Shown: positions 31,768-39,776 of the stretch, in pieces
How positions within the stretch are numbered: position 1 is the first letter of the stretch
Layout: each line of letters opens with the position of its first letter
DNA from: Streptomyces shenzhenensis
GTDB taxonomy: Bacteria > Actinomycetota > Actinomycetes > Streptomycetales > Streptomycetaceae
NCBI RefSeq assembly: GCF_021462265.1
Contig: NZ_JAJONF010000005.1
Coordinates: forward strand, 186,001 to 250,000
DNA: 64,000 nt
Direction of reading: 5' to 3'
Position numbers and translations under genes: made by a program
The notes under the pieces: model-generated
The model's input: only the letters and a program-made list of their open reading frames with translations
Told to the model about the DNA's origin: nothing
Database searches by the model: none

Positions 31768-33426
31768 ATGAACGACGAGGGCAGAGACGACCCCGCCAGA
31801 CGGGTGGTCGACGGGCGGTTCGAGCTGGTGGCACGGCTCGGTGGCGGCGGCATGGGCATGGTGTGGCGGGCCACCGACCTGGTGCTGCGGCGCAGCGTCG
31901 CCGTGAAGGAGGTACGGCCGGCCGATCCCGGGCTCGCCGAGTGGGACCCCGAGGCCGCGCGGCTGCTGCGGGAACGGGTGCTGCGGGAGGCCCGCGCCCT
32001 GGCCCGGGTCGATCACCCGAACGTGGTGACGATCCATCACATCGTCGACGGCGGCCCGGGGACCTACCCGTGGATCGTCATGGAGCTGGTGACCGGCGGC
32101 TCGCTCGCCGACCGCCTCGCCGTCGGCCCGATGAACCCGGTCGAGGCCGCGCGCATCGGCCGCGAGGTGCTGGCGGCGCTCCGTGCCGCCCACGAGGCGG
32201 GCATCGAACACCGCGACGTGAAACCGGCCAACGTCCTGCTGCGCCCCGACGGCCGCCCGGTGCTCACCGACTTCGGCATCGCCGCCGTCCATGAGGCCAC
32301 CGCCCTCACCGCGACCGGTTCGGTCATCGGCACCCCCGACTTCATGGCGCCGGAACGGGTCTCCGGCAAGGACGGCGGGCCGGCCGCGGACCTGTGGTCG
32401 CTCGCGATGATGCTGTACGTCGCCGTCGAAGGCCGCCACCCGCTGCGCCGGGGCACGACGCTCGCCACGCTCGCCGCGGTCCTCGCCGAGGACGTGCCGC
32501 CACCGGTCCAGGCCGGGCCCCTGACGGACGTCCTCACCCGTGTCCTCGTCCGCGACCCGGCGGCCCGCCCGGACGCCGCCGCACTGGAAGGGATGCTGGC
32601 CCGGGCCGCCCGGCAGACCGGGTCCCCCACGTCTTTCCCGCTGCAACCCCCGTCCGCGCCACCGCAGGACACGTCACCGCACGGCACGTCACCGCAGGGC
32701 GCCTTGCCGTGGGACGCGCGGCCGCAGGGCGTCTCGCCGAAGGCCACGGCGCCCATGTCCGCCGGGCCCGCCCCGCGCCGCCGCCGGACGCTGCTCCTCC
32801 TGCCCACGGCCGCGGTGGCCGTCGCCGGCGTGCTCGCGTGGACGTTGCTGCCGCGCACGGGCGACCACGCCTCGGGGTCCACGGACTCCAACACCGCGCG
32901 CACCACGACATCGCCCTCGGCCGGGAGCGGGAGTACCGACTCACCCAAGGCCGCGCGGCAGGCCGCCACCACGGACCTGCTGACACCCGAGGGCATCCGC
33001 ACCGCCGTCGCGGCCTTCGAGAAGCAGACCGGCCGGGACCGCTTCGGCAGGCTCACGGTGTACCCGCACTACGTCATCGCCTGGCTGATGGTGAAGGGCA
33101 GCGACACCGCCTACGACATGTACACCTACCGCGCCGGGCAGGGCGTGCAGAAGGACATCATCTCGGGCACCCTGCCCGGCGACGGGACGCCGATCCGCCT
33201 CGACGGGTTCGCGTGGGACAAGGTCCCCGCCCTGCTGGCCGAGGCCCGCAGACAGCTCAAGGTGCCCGACGCGGACACCCGCTATCTGGTCGTGGACCTG
33301 CCGGGCAACGCCTTCGGCGACCCCGCCGGGATGTCCGTCTACCTCGGCAACAAGTACAGCCAGAGCGGATATCTCCAGACGGACAGGACAGGCAAGGTTG
33401 TCAAGGTGATGCCGTACGACGGCTGA
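31768..33426 (+). CDS. Membrane Ser/Thr protein kinase with extracytoplasmic sensor
   Basis: A 552-residue Hanks-type kinase. The glycine loop LGGGGMGMVWRATD begins at residue 24, ATP lysine is Lys47, the catalytic loop is HRDVKPAN with Asp150, then DFG and GTPDFMAPE. A Pro/Ser/Gln-rich linker with repeated T/S-P-Q/H-G units leads to one membrane helix (~residues 345-365, LLLLPTAAVAVAGVLAWTLL). The ~170 residues outside carry no PASTA repeats and are of unknown type. The ATG is close behind the previous membrane protein; together they look like a sensor pair. Confidence 0.9.
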   Translation: MNDEGRDDPARRVVDGRFELVARLGGGGMGMVWRATDLVLRRSVAVKEVRPADPGLAEWDPEAARLLRERVLREARALARVDHPNVVTIHHIVDGGPGTYPWIVMELVTGGSLADRLAVGPMNPVEAARIGREVLAALRAAHEAGIEHRDVKPANVLLRPDGRPVLTDFGIAAVHEATALTATGSVIGTPDFMAPERVSGKDGGPAADLWSLAMMLYVAVEGRHPLRRGTTLATLAAVLAEDVPPPVQAGPLTDVLTRVLVRDPAARPDAAALEGMLARAARQTGSPTSFPLQPPSAPPQDTSPHGTSPQGALPWDARPQGVSPKATAPMSAGPAPRRRRTLLLLPTAAVAVAGVLAWTLLPRTGDHASGSTDSNTARTTTSPSAGSGSTDSPKAARQAATTDLLTPEGIRTAVAAFEKQTGRDRFGRLTVYPHYVIAWLMVKGSDTAYDMYTYRAGQGVQKDIISGTLPGDGTPIRLDGFAWDKVPALLAEARRQLKVPDADTRYLVVDLPGNAFGDPAGMSVYLGNKYSQSGYLQTDRTGKVVKVMPYDG

Positions 33427-33900
33427 GCCCGCGCCGCCGCTCCCGCCCCGCCCCGGTCCCACCCGCGTACTCGTTCACCGGCCCCGGCCCCTCCAGCCGT
33501 TCCCTCCGGTGCCCGCGCCGGACACCGGTCTCCGGGGGAGACCTCCGTCGGCTGTGCGGCCCCCGGGGACACGGTGGAAGCAGCGGACGGGACCACCTCG
33601 TGGTCGGCGAGCACGGCCGCCACGTCACCCTCGGTGCCGAAGGCATCCGGTCCTGTCCCCGAACGACGTGTCAGCCGCCGTCCCGACGACTTCTCCGCCC
33701 GCCTCGACGTGCCCCGCTCGCTGCCGAGCGCCCCCTGGCCGTCCTGGCCGACGGCGGCCGGCTCGGACACCGGCCCGGCACACGGCGACCACTCGCCGCC
33801 CCGCACTTGGTCTGCACCATTGACATGTACGCGCGGCGGGGCCTTCAATGCGGCTCAACCGCATATGTATCCGACGGCCACGTATGAGGAAGGCACCCCC
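33427..33900. other. 474-base region without a supported gene
   Basis: Short open frames exist on both strands but none has a ribosome binding site plus recognisable product. The final 80 bases hold the probable promoter of the ThuA gene. Degraded coding sequence is possible in 33550-33780 but I cannot name it. Confidence 0.4.
33820..33849 (+). promoter_or_regulatory. Candidate promoter, TTGACA-N18-TTCAAT
   Basis: A consensus -35 TTGACA at 33820-33825 and TTCAAT at 33844-33849, 51 bases before the ThuA-domain gene start. Confidence 0.4.
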
Positions 33901-35142
33901 ATGACCCCCCACCCGCACCTCTCCTGGCCCCGCACCCTGTTGAGACTCTTCGCCCTGGTGGCGATCGTGCTCGGCATCCAGGCCGGCCCCGCCCACGACG
34001 CCCGCGCCGCCACCTCCGTGAACGTGATCGCCTTCTACGACGGCACGTACGACGCGGCACACATCAGCTTCGACCACGAGGCCAACTCCTGGTTCCCGCA
34101 GGCCGGCGCGGCGAACGGGTTCACCTACACCGCGACCACGGACTGGAGCCGGCTCAACGCCTCGACCCTGGCCGGCTACCAGGTCGTCATGTTCCTCGAC
34201 GACTACCCCCACACCGCCTCCCAGCAGGCCGCCTTCCAGACCTACATGGCGAACGGCGGCGGCTTCATCGGCTTCCACGTCTCGGCGTACAACGACGACA
34301 CCAGCGACTGGCCCTGGTACCACAACACGTTCCTCGGGACCGGCACCTTCAAGAGCAACTCCTGGGGACCGACCGCGGAAACCCTGCAGATCGACGACCC
34401 GAGCCACCCGGCGACCGCGAACCTGCCGGCCACCATCACGTCCTCGGTGAGCGAGTGGTACAGCTGGCAGAACGACCTGCGGCAGAACCCGGCCATCGAC
34501 ATCCTCGCCTCGATGGCCCCGTCCACCTTCCCGGTCGGCACCGACCCCAACCAGACCTGGTACAGCGGCTACTACCCGATCGTCTGGTCCAACCGCAACT
34601 ACAAGATGGTCTACAACAACTTCGGCCACAACGCGATGGACTACTCGACCGACACCACCCTCTCCTCCACGTTCGCGAGCGCCCAGCAGAACCAGCTCCT
34701 GCTCCAGGAGATCAAGTGGGCGGCCGGGCAGTCCGGTCCGGTGACCCCGCCGACGAGCGCCACCGGCCCGATCCACGGGTACGGCGGCAAGTGCGTGGAC
34801 GTCGCGGGCGCCACCGCCGACAACGGCACCGCCGTACAGCTCTACGACTGCAACGGCACCGGCGCCCAGAACTGGACGGTCGGCGGTTCCGGAACCCTCA
34901 GCGCCCTCGGCAAGTGCATGGACGTGACCGGGGCCGGCACCACCGACGGCACCAAGGTGCAGCTGTACGACTGCAACGGCACCGGTTCACAGGTCTGGCA
35001 GGCGGGCTCGAACGGCTCCCTGGTCAATCCGCAGTCGGGCAAGTGCCTCGACGCCACCGGCCCCAGCTGGGCCAACGGCACCCGGCTGCAGATCTGGTCC
35101 TGCACGGGAGCCGCCAACCAGAACTGGACCCTCCCCTCCTGA
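33901..35142 (+). CDS. Secreted ThuA-domain protein with C-terminal ricin-B lectin
   Basis: A 413-residue secreted protein. The signal LLRLFALVAIVLGIQ is cut near ARA-AT (residue ~38). A ThuA-like (glutamine-amidotransferase fold) domain spans ~40-285: NVIAFYDGTYDAAH, YQVVMFLDDYPHT, NGGGFIGFHVS, YPIVWSNRNYKMVYNNFGHNAMDY. A short PVTPPTS linker leads to a ricin-type beta-trefoil (~290-413) with three repeats, each with GKCVDV/GKCMDV/GKCLDA and Q-x-W endings, i.e. a CBM13-like sugar binder. ThuA proteins act on disaccharide derivatives; the substrate is unknown. AGGAAGG precedes the ATG. Confidence 0.88.
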   Translation: MTPHPHLSWPRTLLRLFALVAIVLGIQAGPAHDARAATSVNVIAFYDGTYDAAHISFDHEANSWFPQAGAANGFTYTATTDWSRLNASTLAGYQVVMFLDDYPHTASQQAAFQTYMANGGGFIGFHVSAYNDDTSDWPWYHNTFLGTGTFKSNSWGPTAETLQIDDPSHPATANLPATITSSVSEWYSWQNDLRQNPAIDILASMAPSTFPVGTDPNQTWYSGYYPIVWSNRNYKMVYNNFGHNAMDYSTDTTLSSTFASAQQNQLLLQEIKWAAGQSGPVTPPTSATGPIHGYGGKCVDVAGATADNGTAVQLYDCNGTGAQNWTVGGSGTLSALGKCMDVTGAGTTDGTKVQLYDCNGTGSQVWQAGSNGSLVNPQSGKCLDATGPSWANGTRLQIWSCTGAANQNWTLPS

Positions 35143-35280
35143 CGACCGCGGGCATGCCGGCCCGCACCACCCGGCATGCCCGCACCTCCCGCCGGACGGG
35201 CTCACGGCTCGCGCCCTCCGCCGCCTTCTCCTCGGCGGCGGCACCGGCGGCGGGGGTGACCGGCCGGTCAGGCGCCGGAG

Positions 35281-35481
35281 CCGACCCCGGCGAGCACCGG
35301 GCAGTCCCAGGCCGCCTACGGCGCGAGCTTCACCGACGCCCTGCACACCTGTGCCCTCGTCGGCGGTGTCGGGACGCTGGTGGCCGCGGCGATCGCGGTG
35401 GTGCTCATCGGAATCCGCCCGGCGCGTGCCCCGCGGACGGCACCGGAGGCGGCGGCGCATCCCGCCGGAGCCACCGGCTGA
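35281..35481 (+). pseudogene. C-terminal relic of an MFS (DHA2-type) drug exporter gene
   Basis: The frame reads AAYGASFTDALHTCALVGG, then a single helix TLVAAAIAVVLIGI and a Pro/Ala tail. This resembles the last transmembrane helix and preceding loop of 14-helix EmrB/QacA-type exporters (AYxxAFTDALHxxxLVGA). The frame is open only from 35260 and has no ATG or GTG before the similarity, so I call it a 3' remnant. Confidence 0.6.
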
Positions 35482-35493
35482 GCCACGGCGCGA

Positions 35494-35525
35494 AGCGGTC
35501 GGCCACCGTACGGCGGCCGACCGCT
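35494..35525. terminator. Bidirectional hairpin
   Basis: AGCGGTCGGCC (35494-35504) pairs with 35515-35525 over 11 bp, ten-base loop. It sits between the MFS relic and the convergent GAPDH gene, 27 bases past the GAPDH stop. Confidence 0.75.
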
Positions 35526-35552
35526 CGGTCCGTCAGTCCGCGGCGACGCCCG

Positions 35553-36548
35553 TCAGCGCGCCAGCAGTTCGAGGGTGTCGATCACCCGGTTCGAGAAGCC
35601 CCACTCGTTGTCGTACCAGGCGACCACCTTGATGTGGCGGCCGTCGACGCGGGTGAGGGCCGAGTCGAAGATGGACGAGGCCGGGTTGCCGGTGATGTCC
35701 GACGACACCAGCGGGTCGTCCGAGTATTCCAGGACACCCGCGAGCGGCCCCTCGGCCGCCGCGCGGTACGCGGCCAGCACCTCGTCGCGCGTCACGTCCC
35801 GCGACACGGTCGTGTTGAGCTCGACGATCGAGCCCACCGGCACCGGTACCCGGATCGAGTCGCCCGACAGCTTGCCCTCGAGGTTCGGCAGCACCAGGCC
35901 GATCGCCTTGGCGGCGCCGGTCGTGGTCGGCACGATGTTGACACCGGCTGCACGGGCGCGCCGGGGGTCGCGGTGCGGGCCGTCCTGGAGGTTCTGCTCC
36001 TGCGTGTACGCGTGCACGGTCGTCATGAAGCCGTGCTCGATCCCGGCGAGGTCGTCCAGCACCGCGGCCAGCGGGGCGAGCGCGTTGGTCGTGCACGAGG
36101 CGTTGGAGACGATCGTGTGCAGCTCCGCGTCGTACGCGTCGGTGTTCACCCCGTACGCCAGCGTCACGTCGGCCCCGTCCGACGGCGCGCTGACCAGCAC
36201 CTTCCGCGCGCCCGCGTCGAGGTGGGCGCGGGCGGCCTTCGCCGAGGTGAAGCGGCCGGTCGACTCCAGCACGATGTCCACGCCGAGGTCGGCCCACGGC
36301 AGCTGCGCCGGCTCGCGCTCCGCGAGGACCTTGATACGGCGGCCGTCGACGACGAGGACGTCCCCGTCGACGCTCACCGGGCGCCCGAGACGGCCGGCCG
36401 TCGAGTCGAAGGCGAGCAGCCGCGCAAGGGCGGCCGGCTCCGTGAGGTCGTTGACGGCCACGATCTCCAGGCTGCTGTCCCGCTCCAGCAGGGCCCGCAG
36501 CACATTGCGTCCGATGCGGCCGAATCCGTTGACGGCGATACGAGTCAT
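35553..36548 (-). CDS. gap: Glyceraldehyde-3-phosphate dehydrogenase (solitary copy)
   Basis: A 331-residue type I GAPDH: RIAVNGFGRIGRNVLRAL at the NAD site, VAVNDLT with the Asp that favours NAD, catalytic SNASCTTN (Cys near residue 149), VHAYT, and the closing WYDNEWGFSNRV. The normal Streptomyces gene lies in gap-pgk-tpi; this copy has no glycolytic neighbour, so it is a paralogue. Paralogous GAPDHs in Streptomyces have been linked to resistance to GAPDH-targeting antibiotics, but nothing here proves that. AAGGG lies ten bases before the ATG. It follows the GlxA-type regulator on the same strand. Confidence 0.93.
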   Translation of the reverse strand: MTRIAVNGFGRIGRNVLRALLERDSSLEIVAVNDLTEPAALARLLAFDSTAGRLGRPVSVDGDVLVVDGRRIKVLAEREPAQLPWADLGVDIVLESTGRFTSAKAARAHLDAGARKVLVSAPSDGADVTLAYGVNTDAYDAELHTIVSNASCTTNALAPLAAVLDDLAGIEHGFMTTVHAYTQEQNLQDGPHRDPRRARAAGVNIVPTTTGAAKAIGLVLPNLEGKLSGDSIRVPVPVGSIVELNTTVSRDVTRDEVLAAYRAAAEGPLAGVLEYSDDPLVSSDITGNPASSIFDSALTRVDGRHIKVVAWYDNEWGFSNRVIDTLELLAR

Positions 36549-36654
36549 AAGTGGTGTCCCTTCGCTACGCCACCACCTTCGCGCCCCGCGCCCAGCCGGG
36601 ACAGAGGCGAGATCGCCATGGTTCAAAAGGATCCCGCCATGCGGCCGTGCAGTC

Positions 36655-37644
36655 CTACTCGCCCTTGGTGAAGGTGCGCCGGTAGTCGCTCGGCGTCGTG
36701 CCGAGAATCCGCTGGAAGTGCAGCCGCAGGTTGGCCCCGGTGCCGAGACCGACGTCGTCGGCGATCTGCTCGACGCTCCGCTCCGACCGTTCGAGGAGCT
36801 CCCGGGCCAGGTCGACGCGGGCCCGCATCACCCACTGCATCGGCGTGTACCCGGTGTCCTCCGCGAACCGCCGCGAGAACGTACGCGCCGACACCCCCGC
36901 GTGCCGGGCGAGCGTGTCGAGGGTGAGCGGCTCGCCGAGCCGGTGCAGCGCCCACTCCCGGGTCGCGGCGAACCGCTCACCCAGCGGCTCGGGCACGCTG
37001 CGCGGCACGTACTGTGCCTGGCCGCCGCTGCGGTAGGGGGCCGCCACCAGCCGCCGGGCCGCGTGGTTGGAGGCGGCCACGCCGAGGTCGCCGCGCAGGA
37101 TGTGCAGGCACAGGTCGATCCCCGAGGCCGCGCCGGCCGACGTCAGCACGCTGCCCTCGTCGACGAACAGCACGTTCTCGTCGACCTTGACCAGCGGATG
37201 CTTCTCGGCGAGGGCCCGCGTGTAGTGCCAGTGCGTGGTGGCCCGCCGGCCGTCGAGCAGGCCCGTCGCGGCGAGCGCGAAGGCCCCCGTCGAGATGGCG
37301 GCCAGCCGCGCGCCGCGCCGGTGCGCGCCGAGCAGCGCGTCGACGACCGCCTGCGGCGGGTCGTCCCGGTCCGGGAACCGGTAGCCGGGCACGAACACGA
37401 TCTCCGCCCACTCCAGCGCGTCCAGGCCGTCGGCCACGTGGTACGACAGCCCGTCCCCGCCGGTGACCAGACCGGGCGCCGCGCCGCACACCCGTACCTC
37501 GTACGGCATGCTCGCCCGGGTCGTGAACACCTGCGCCGGGATACCGACGTCGAGGGGCTTGGCTCCCTCCAGCACGAGGACGGCGACACGATGCAGGTGG
37601 ACGGCAGGCACATCGACCAGGGTACGAGGACCCGAGCCGGGCAC
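36655..37644 (-). CDS. GlxA/FtrA-type AraC-family regulator with DJ-1/PfpI domain
   Basis: A 329-residue regulator. The N-terminal DJ-1/PfpI-like domain (~residues 15-190) begins HRVAVLVLEGAKPLDVGIP and has ISTGAFALAATGLLDGRR at the elbow, where the usual Cys is replaced by Thr, so it is a sensor and not an enzyme. Two AraC helix-turn-helix motifs follow (LDTLARHAGVSARTFSRRF; VEQIADDVGLGTGANLRLHF). It may control the downstream GAPDH gene, which starts 106 bases later on the same strand. The GTG at 37644 is used; GTG at 37611, closer to the conserved start, is equally possible. Confidence 0.88.
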   Translation of the reverse strand: MPGSGPRTLVDVPAVHLHRVAVLVLEGAKPLDVGIPAQVFTTRASMPYEVRVCGAAPGLVTGGDGLSYHVADGLDALEWAEIVFVPGYRFPDRDDPPQAVVDALLGAHRRGARLAAISTGAFALAATGLLDGRRATTHWHYTRALAEKHPLVKVDENVLFVDEGSVLTSAGAASGIDLCLHILRGDLGVAASNHAARRLVAAPYRSGGQAQYVPRSVPEPLGERFAATREWALHRLGEPLTLDTLARHAGVSARTFSRRFAEDTGYTPMQWVMRARVDLARELLERSERSVEQIADDVGLGTGANLRLHFQRILGTTPSDYRRTFTKGE

Positions 37645-37672
37645 GGCGGCCCGCCCGCCGGCCTCGCCGGGA

Positions 37673-38044
37673 TCAGAGCTCCTCCTCCATCCGGATCGCC
37701 TTGCGCAGTTCCTCGGCCGCCTCCTCCGAGTGCCTGCCGTCGTGCTGGTCGAGCAGCGCCGCGGCGATGCTGTCGAGCTTGCGGTGGACGGCGTGCTCCG
37801 CCCGGCGCTCCGAGTTCTTCAGCAGGGCGAGCAGCAGCAGGTTCACGGAGGTCATGAGGTCGCCGACGAGCAGCTGCCAGGTCAGTCCGAGGCCCACGAG
37901 GTGCACGGCGACGAAGGCGGCGACCAGGGTCACGCAGAAGCACATGAACGCAATCGAACTGGTCACGTTCGAGGCCGCCTCGGCCAGCCGCTCGAACCAG
38001 CCGCGCCCGTCACGGGAGCGCTCGGCAGGATGCGTCAGGGACAC
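37673..38044 (-). CDS. Low-affinity iron permease-like small membrane protein
   Basis: A 123-residue protein with a polar start, ASNVTSSIAFMCFCVTLVAAF, and a second hydrophobic segment around HLVGLGLTWQLLVGDLMTSVN, followed by a charged tail with SERRAEHAVHRKLD. This is the pattern of the Fet4-like low-affinity iron permease family; the bacterial members are poorly studied. GTG at 38044 has GGGAG seven bases upstream. A SigB-type promoter lies at 38095-38119. Confidence 0.75.
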   Translation of the reverse strand: MSLTHPAERSRDGRGWFERLAEAASNVTSSIAFMCFCVTLVAAFVAVHLVGLGLTWQLLVGDLMTSVNLLLLALLKNSERRAEHAVHRKLDSIAAALLDQHDGRHSEEAAEELRKAIRMEEEL

Positions 38045-38094
38045 GGGTGAACTCCCACGCGCGCGCGGTGCCCTTCACCACGATCCCGGCCCGG

Positions 38095-38119
38095 GTACCC
38101 CGTACCGTCCCCGTCATCC
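38095..38119 (-). promoter_or_regulatory. SigB-type promoter, GGAT-N15-GGGTAC
   Basis: Minus-strand GGAT (38119-38116) and GGGTAC (38100-38095), spacer 15, 50 bases before the start of the small membrane protein. Confidence 0.55.
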
Positions 38120-38207
38120 GCGGCCCCGCCGCCGAGGGCGGGACCCGTTCGGGTGGACGCCCGCGGGCCGGGACGCCGGCCGGACGCCCGGGCACGATCA
38201 TGGAGCC

Positions 38208-39776
38208 ATGTCTGGAGCGGATGCCGAGGTGCCGGTGCTGATCGTCGGCGGCGGGCCGGTCGGACTCACCGCGCGGGCGCTGCTGGGCCGCTGGGGGGTG
38301 CCGGCCCTGCTGGTCGACAAGCGCCGGGAGCTCTCCCCGTTTCCCCGCTCCCGCCTGGTCAACGTGCGGTCCATGGAGATCTTCCGGCAGCTCGGGATCG
38401 CCGAGAAGATCACGGCGGACGCCTTCGCACCCGAGTACGGCCGGGTGCGCTTCCGTGACACGCTGTACGACCCCGACTTCGCCGGCGCCGTCATGGTCGG
38501 GGTGCGTGCCCCGGTCCCCGAGAGCCCGGTCGTCGGCGTGGTCACCTCGCAGGACCGGCTGGAGCCCACCCTGCTCGCCGCCCCCGGGGGAGAGGTGCGG
38601 TTCGGGACCGGACTCGTCGCCCTGGAAGCGGACGCGGACGGTGTCCTCGCCGTACTCGTCGACGCCGGGCGCGGCGCGGAGACCCGGGTCAGGGCCCGGT
38701 ACGTGATCGCCGCCGACGGCGCGAACTCCACGGTCCGGAAGCTGCTGGGCATCGGCACCGCCGGCCCGGGAACGCTCGGCGACTACACCACCGTCGTCTT
38801 CGACGCCGACCTGGCCCGCTGGTGCGCGCACCAGCCCGCCGGGGTCTACTTCACGGCCTTCGGCACTTTCGCGCCGCTCTATCCGGAGGGCGGCTGGGCC
38901 TGGTTCGGCCCCAGACCCGAGGGCACCGGGCGGGCCGGCTGGCCCGGCCACGTCGCGCACGCGCTCGGCTCCGCGGCCGGGGTCCGGGCCGACGTGGTGC
39001 GGGTCCAGCACTGGTCGATGACCGCGTACGTCGCCGAGAGCTTCCGGCGGGGCCGGATCCTGCTGGCCGGGGACGCCGCGCACGCGGTCCCGCCGATCGG
39101 CGGCCTGGGCATGAACGCCGGCGTCGCGGACGCGCACAACCTGTCCTGGAAACTGGCCGGCGTGCTCCAAGGCTGGGCCGGGACTGACCTGTTGGAGACG
39201 TACGGGACCGAGCGGCAGCCGGTCGCCCGCGAGACCCTCCGCCAGGCGGTCGCCAACACCCGGCTCCTGCTCCAGGCGCAGAACCTGCGCCGGGAACAAC
39301 TCCGCGGCGGCGCTGCGGCACCGGTCGAACCGCCCTGGTCGCAACGGTACTTCGCACAGCTCGGCCTGGTGCTCGGCACGGCCTACGACTCCGCCGCCGT
39401 CCTCCGCGACGACGACCGGCCCGAGGCCTTCGGCACCGAGTACGTGCCCACCGCGCGGCCGGGTCACCGCATGCCCCATCACTGGCTCAGCCCCGGCCGC
39501 TCCACACTCGACACGCTCGGCGAGTGGTTCACCGTGCTCACCCCGGACCCGGGCCGCTGGCCGCGCCGCGCCGCCGGGCCCTGGCCGCTGCGCGTCGAAC
39601 CGCTGCCCGGCGAACACGCCGGCCGGTACGGCCTGAGCCCGCACGGCGGCGCCCTTCTCGTCCGCCCCGACGGCCACATCGCCGCCCGCTGGGACGACCC
39701 TCCGCCGTCCGGCTCGGCCCTGCGCGACGCCCTGACCGCCGTCACGTCGTGCGCGGCGGGGCGGTGCTCTCCCTGA
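38208..39776 (+). CDS. FAD-dependent aromatic monooxygenase (PheA/TfdB class)
   Basis: A 522-residue class A flavoprotein hydroxylase. VLIVGGGPVGLTARALLG near residue 11 binds FAD, YVIAADGANSTVRKLLG carries the DG motif (~165), and GDAAHAVPPIGGLGMNAGVADAHNLSWKLA (read in parts, ~287) is the second FAD motif. A thioredoxin-like C-terminal domain ends with ALLVRPDGHIAARW. The family hydroxylates phenols, polyketides or rifampicin; the substrate is not readable. The ATG at 38208 has only GGAG two bases away, so initiation may be weak. The 3' end overlaps the convergent lacI-type gene by 35 bases. Confidence 0.87.
   Translation: MSGADAEVPVLIVGGGPVGLTARALLGRWGVPALLVDKRRELSPFPRSRLVNVRSMEIFRQLGIAEKITADAFAPEYGRVRFRDTLYDPDFAGAVMVGVRAPVPESPVVGVVTSQDRLEPTLLAAPGGEVRFGTGLVALEADADGVLAVLVDAGRGAETRVRARYVIAADGANSTVRKLLGIGTAGPGTLGDYTTVVFDADLARWCAHQPAGVYFTAFGTFAPLYPEGGWAWFGPRPEGTGRAGWPGHVAHALGSAAGVRADVVRVQHWSMTAYVAESFRRGRILLAGDAAHAVPPIGGLGMNAGVADAHNLSWKLAGVLQGWAGTDLLETYGTERQPVARETLRQAVANTRLLLQAQNLRREQLRGGAAAPVEPPWSQRYFAQLGLVLGTAYDSAAVLRDDDRPEAFGTEYVPTARPGHRMPHHWLSPGRSTLDTLGEWFTVLTPDPGRWPRRAAGPWPLRVEPLPGEHAGRYGLSPHGGALLVRPDGHIAARWDDPPPSGSALRDALTAVTSCAAGRCSP

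Noticed and set aside
33509..33823. Small plus-strand frame in the gap before the ThuA gene
   Set aside because: No ribosome binding site, no recognisable domain, and competing frames of similar length on both strands.
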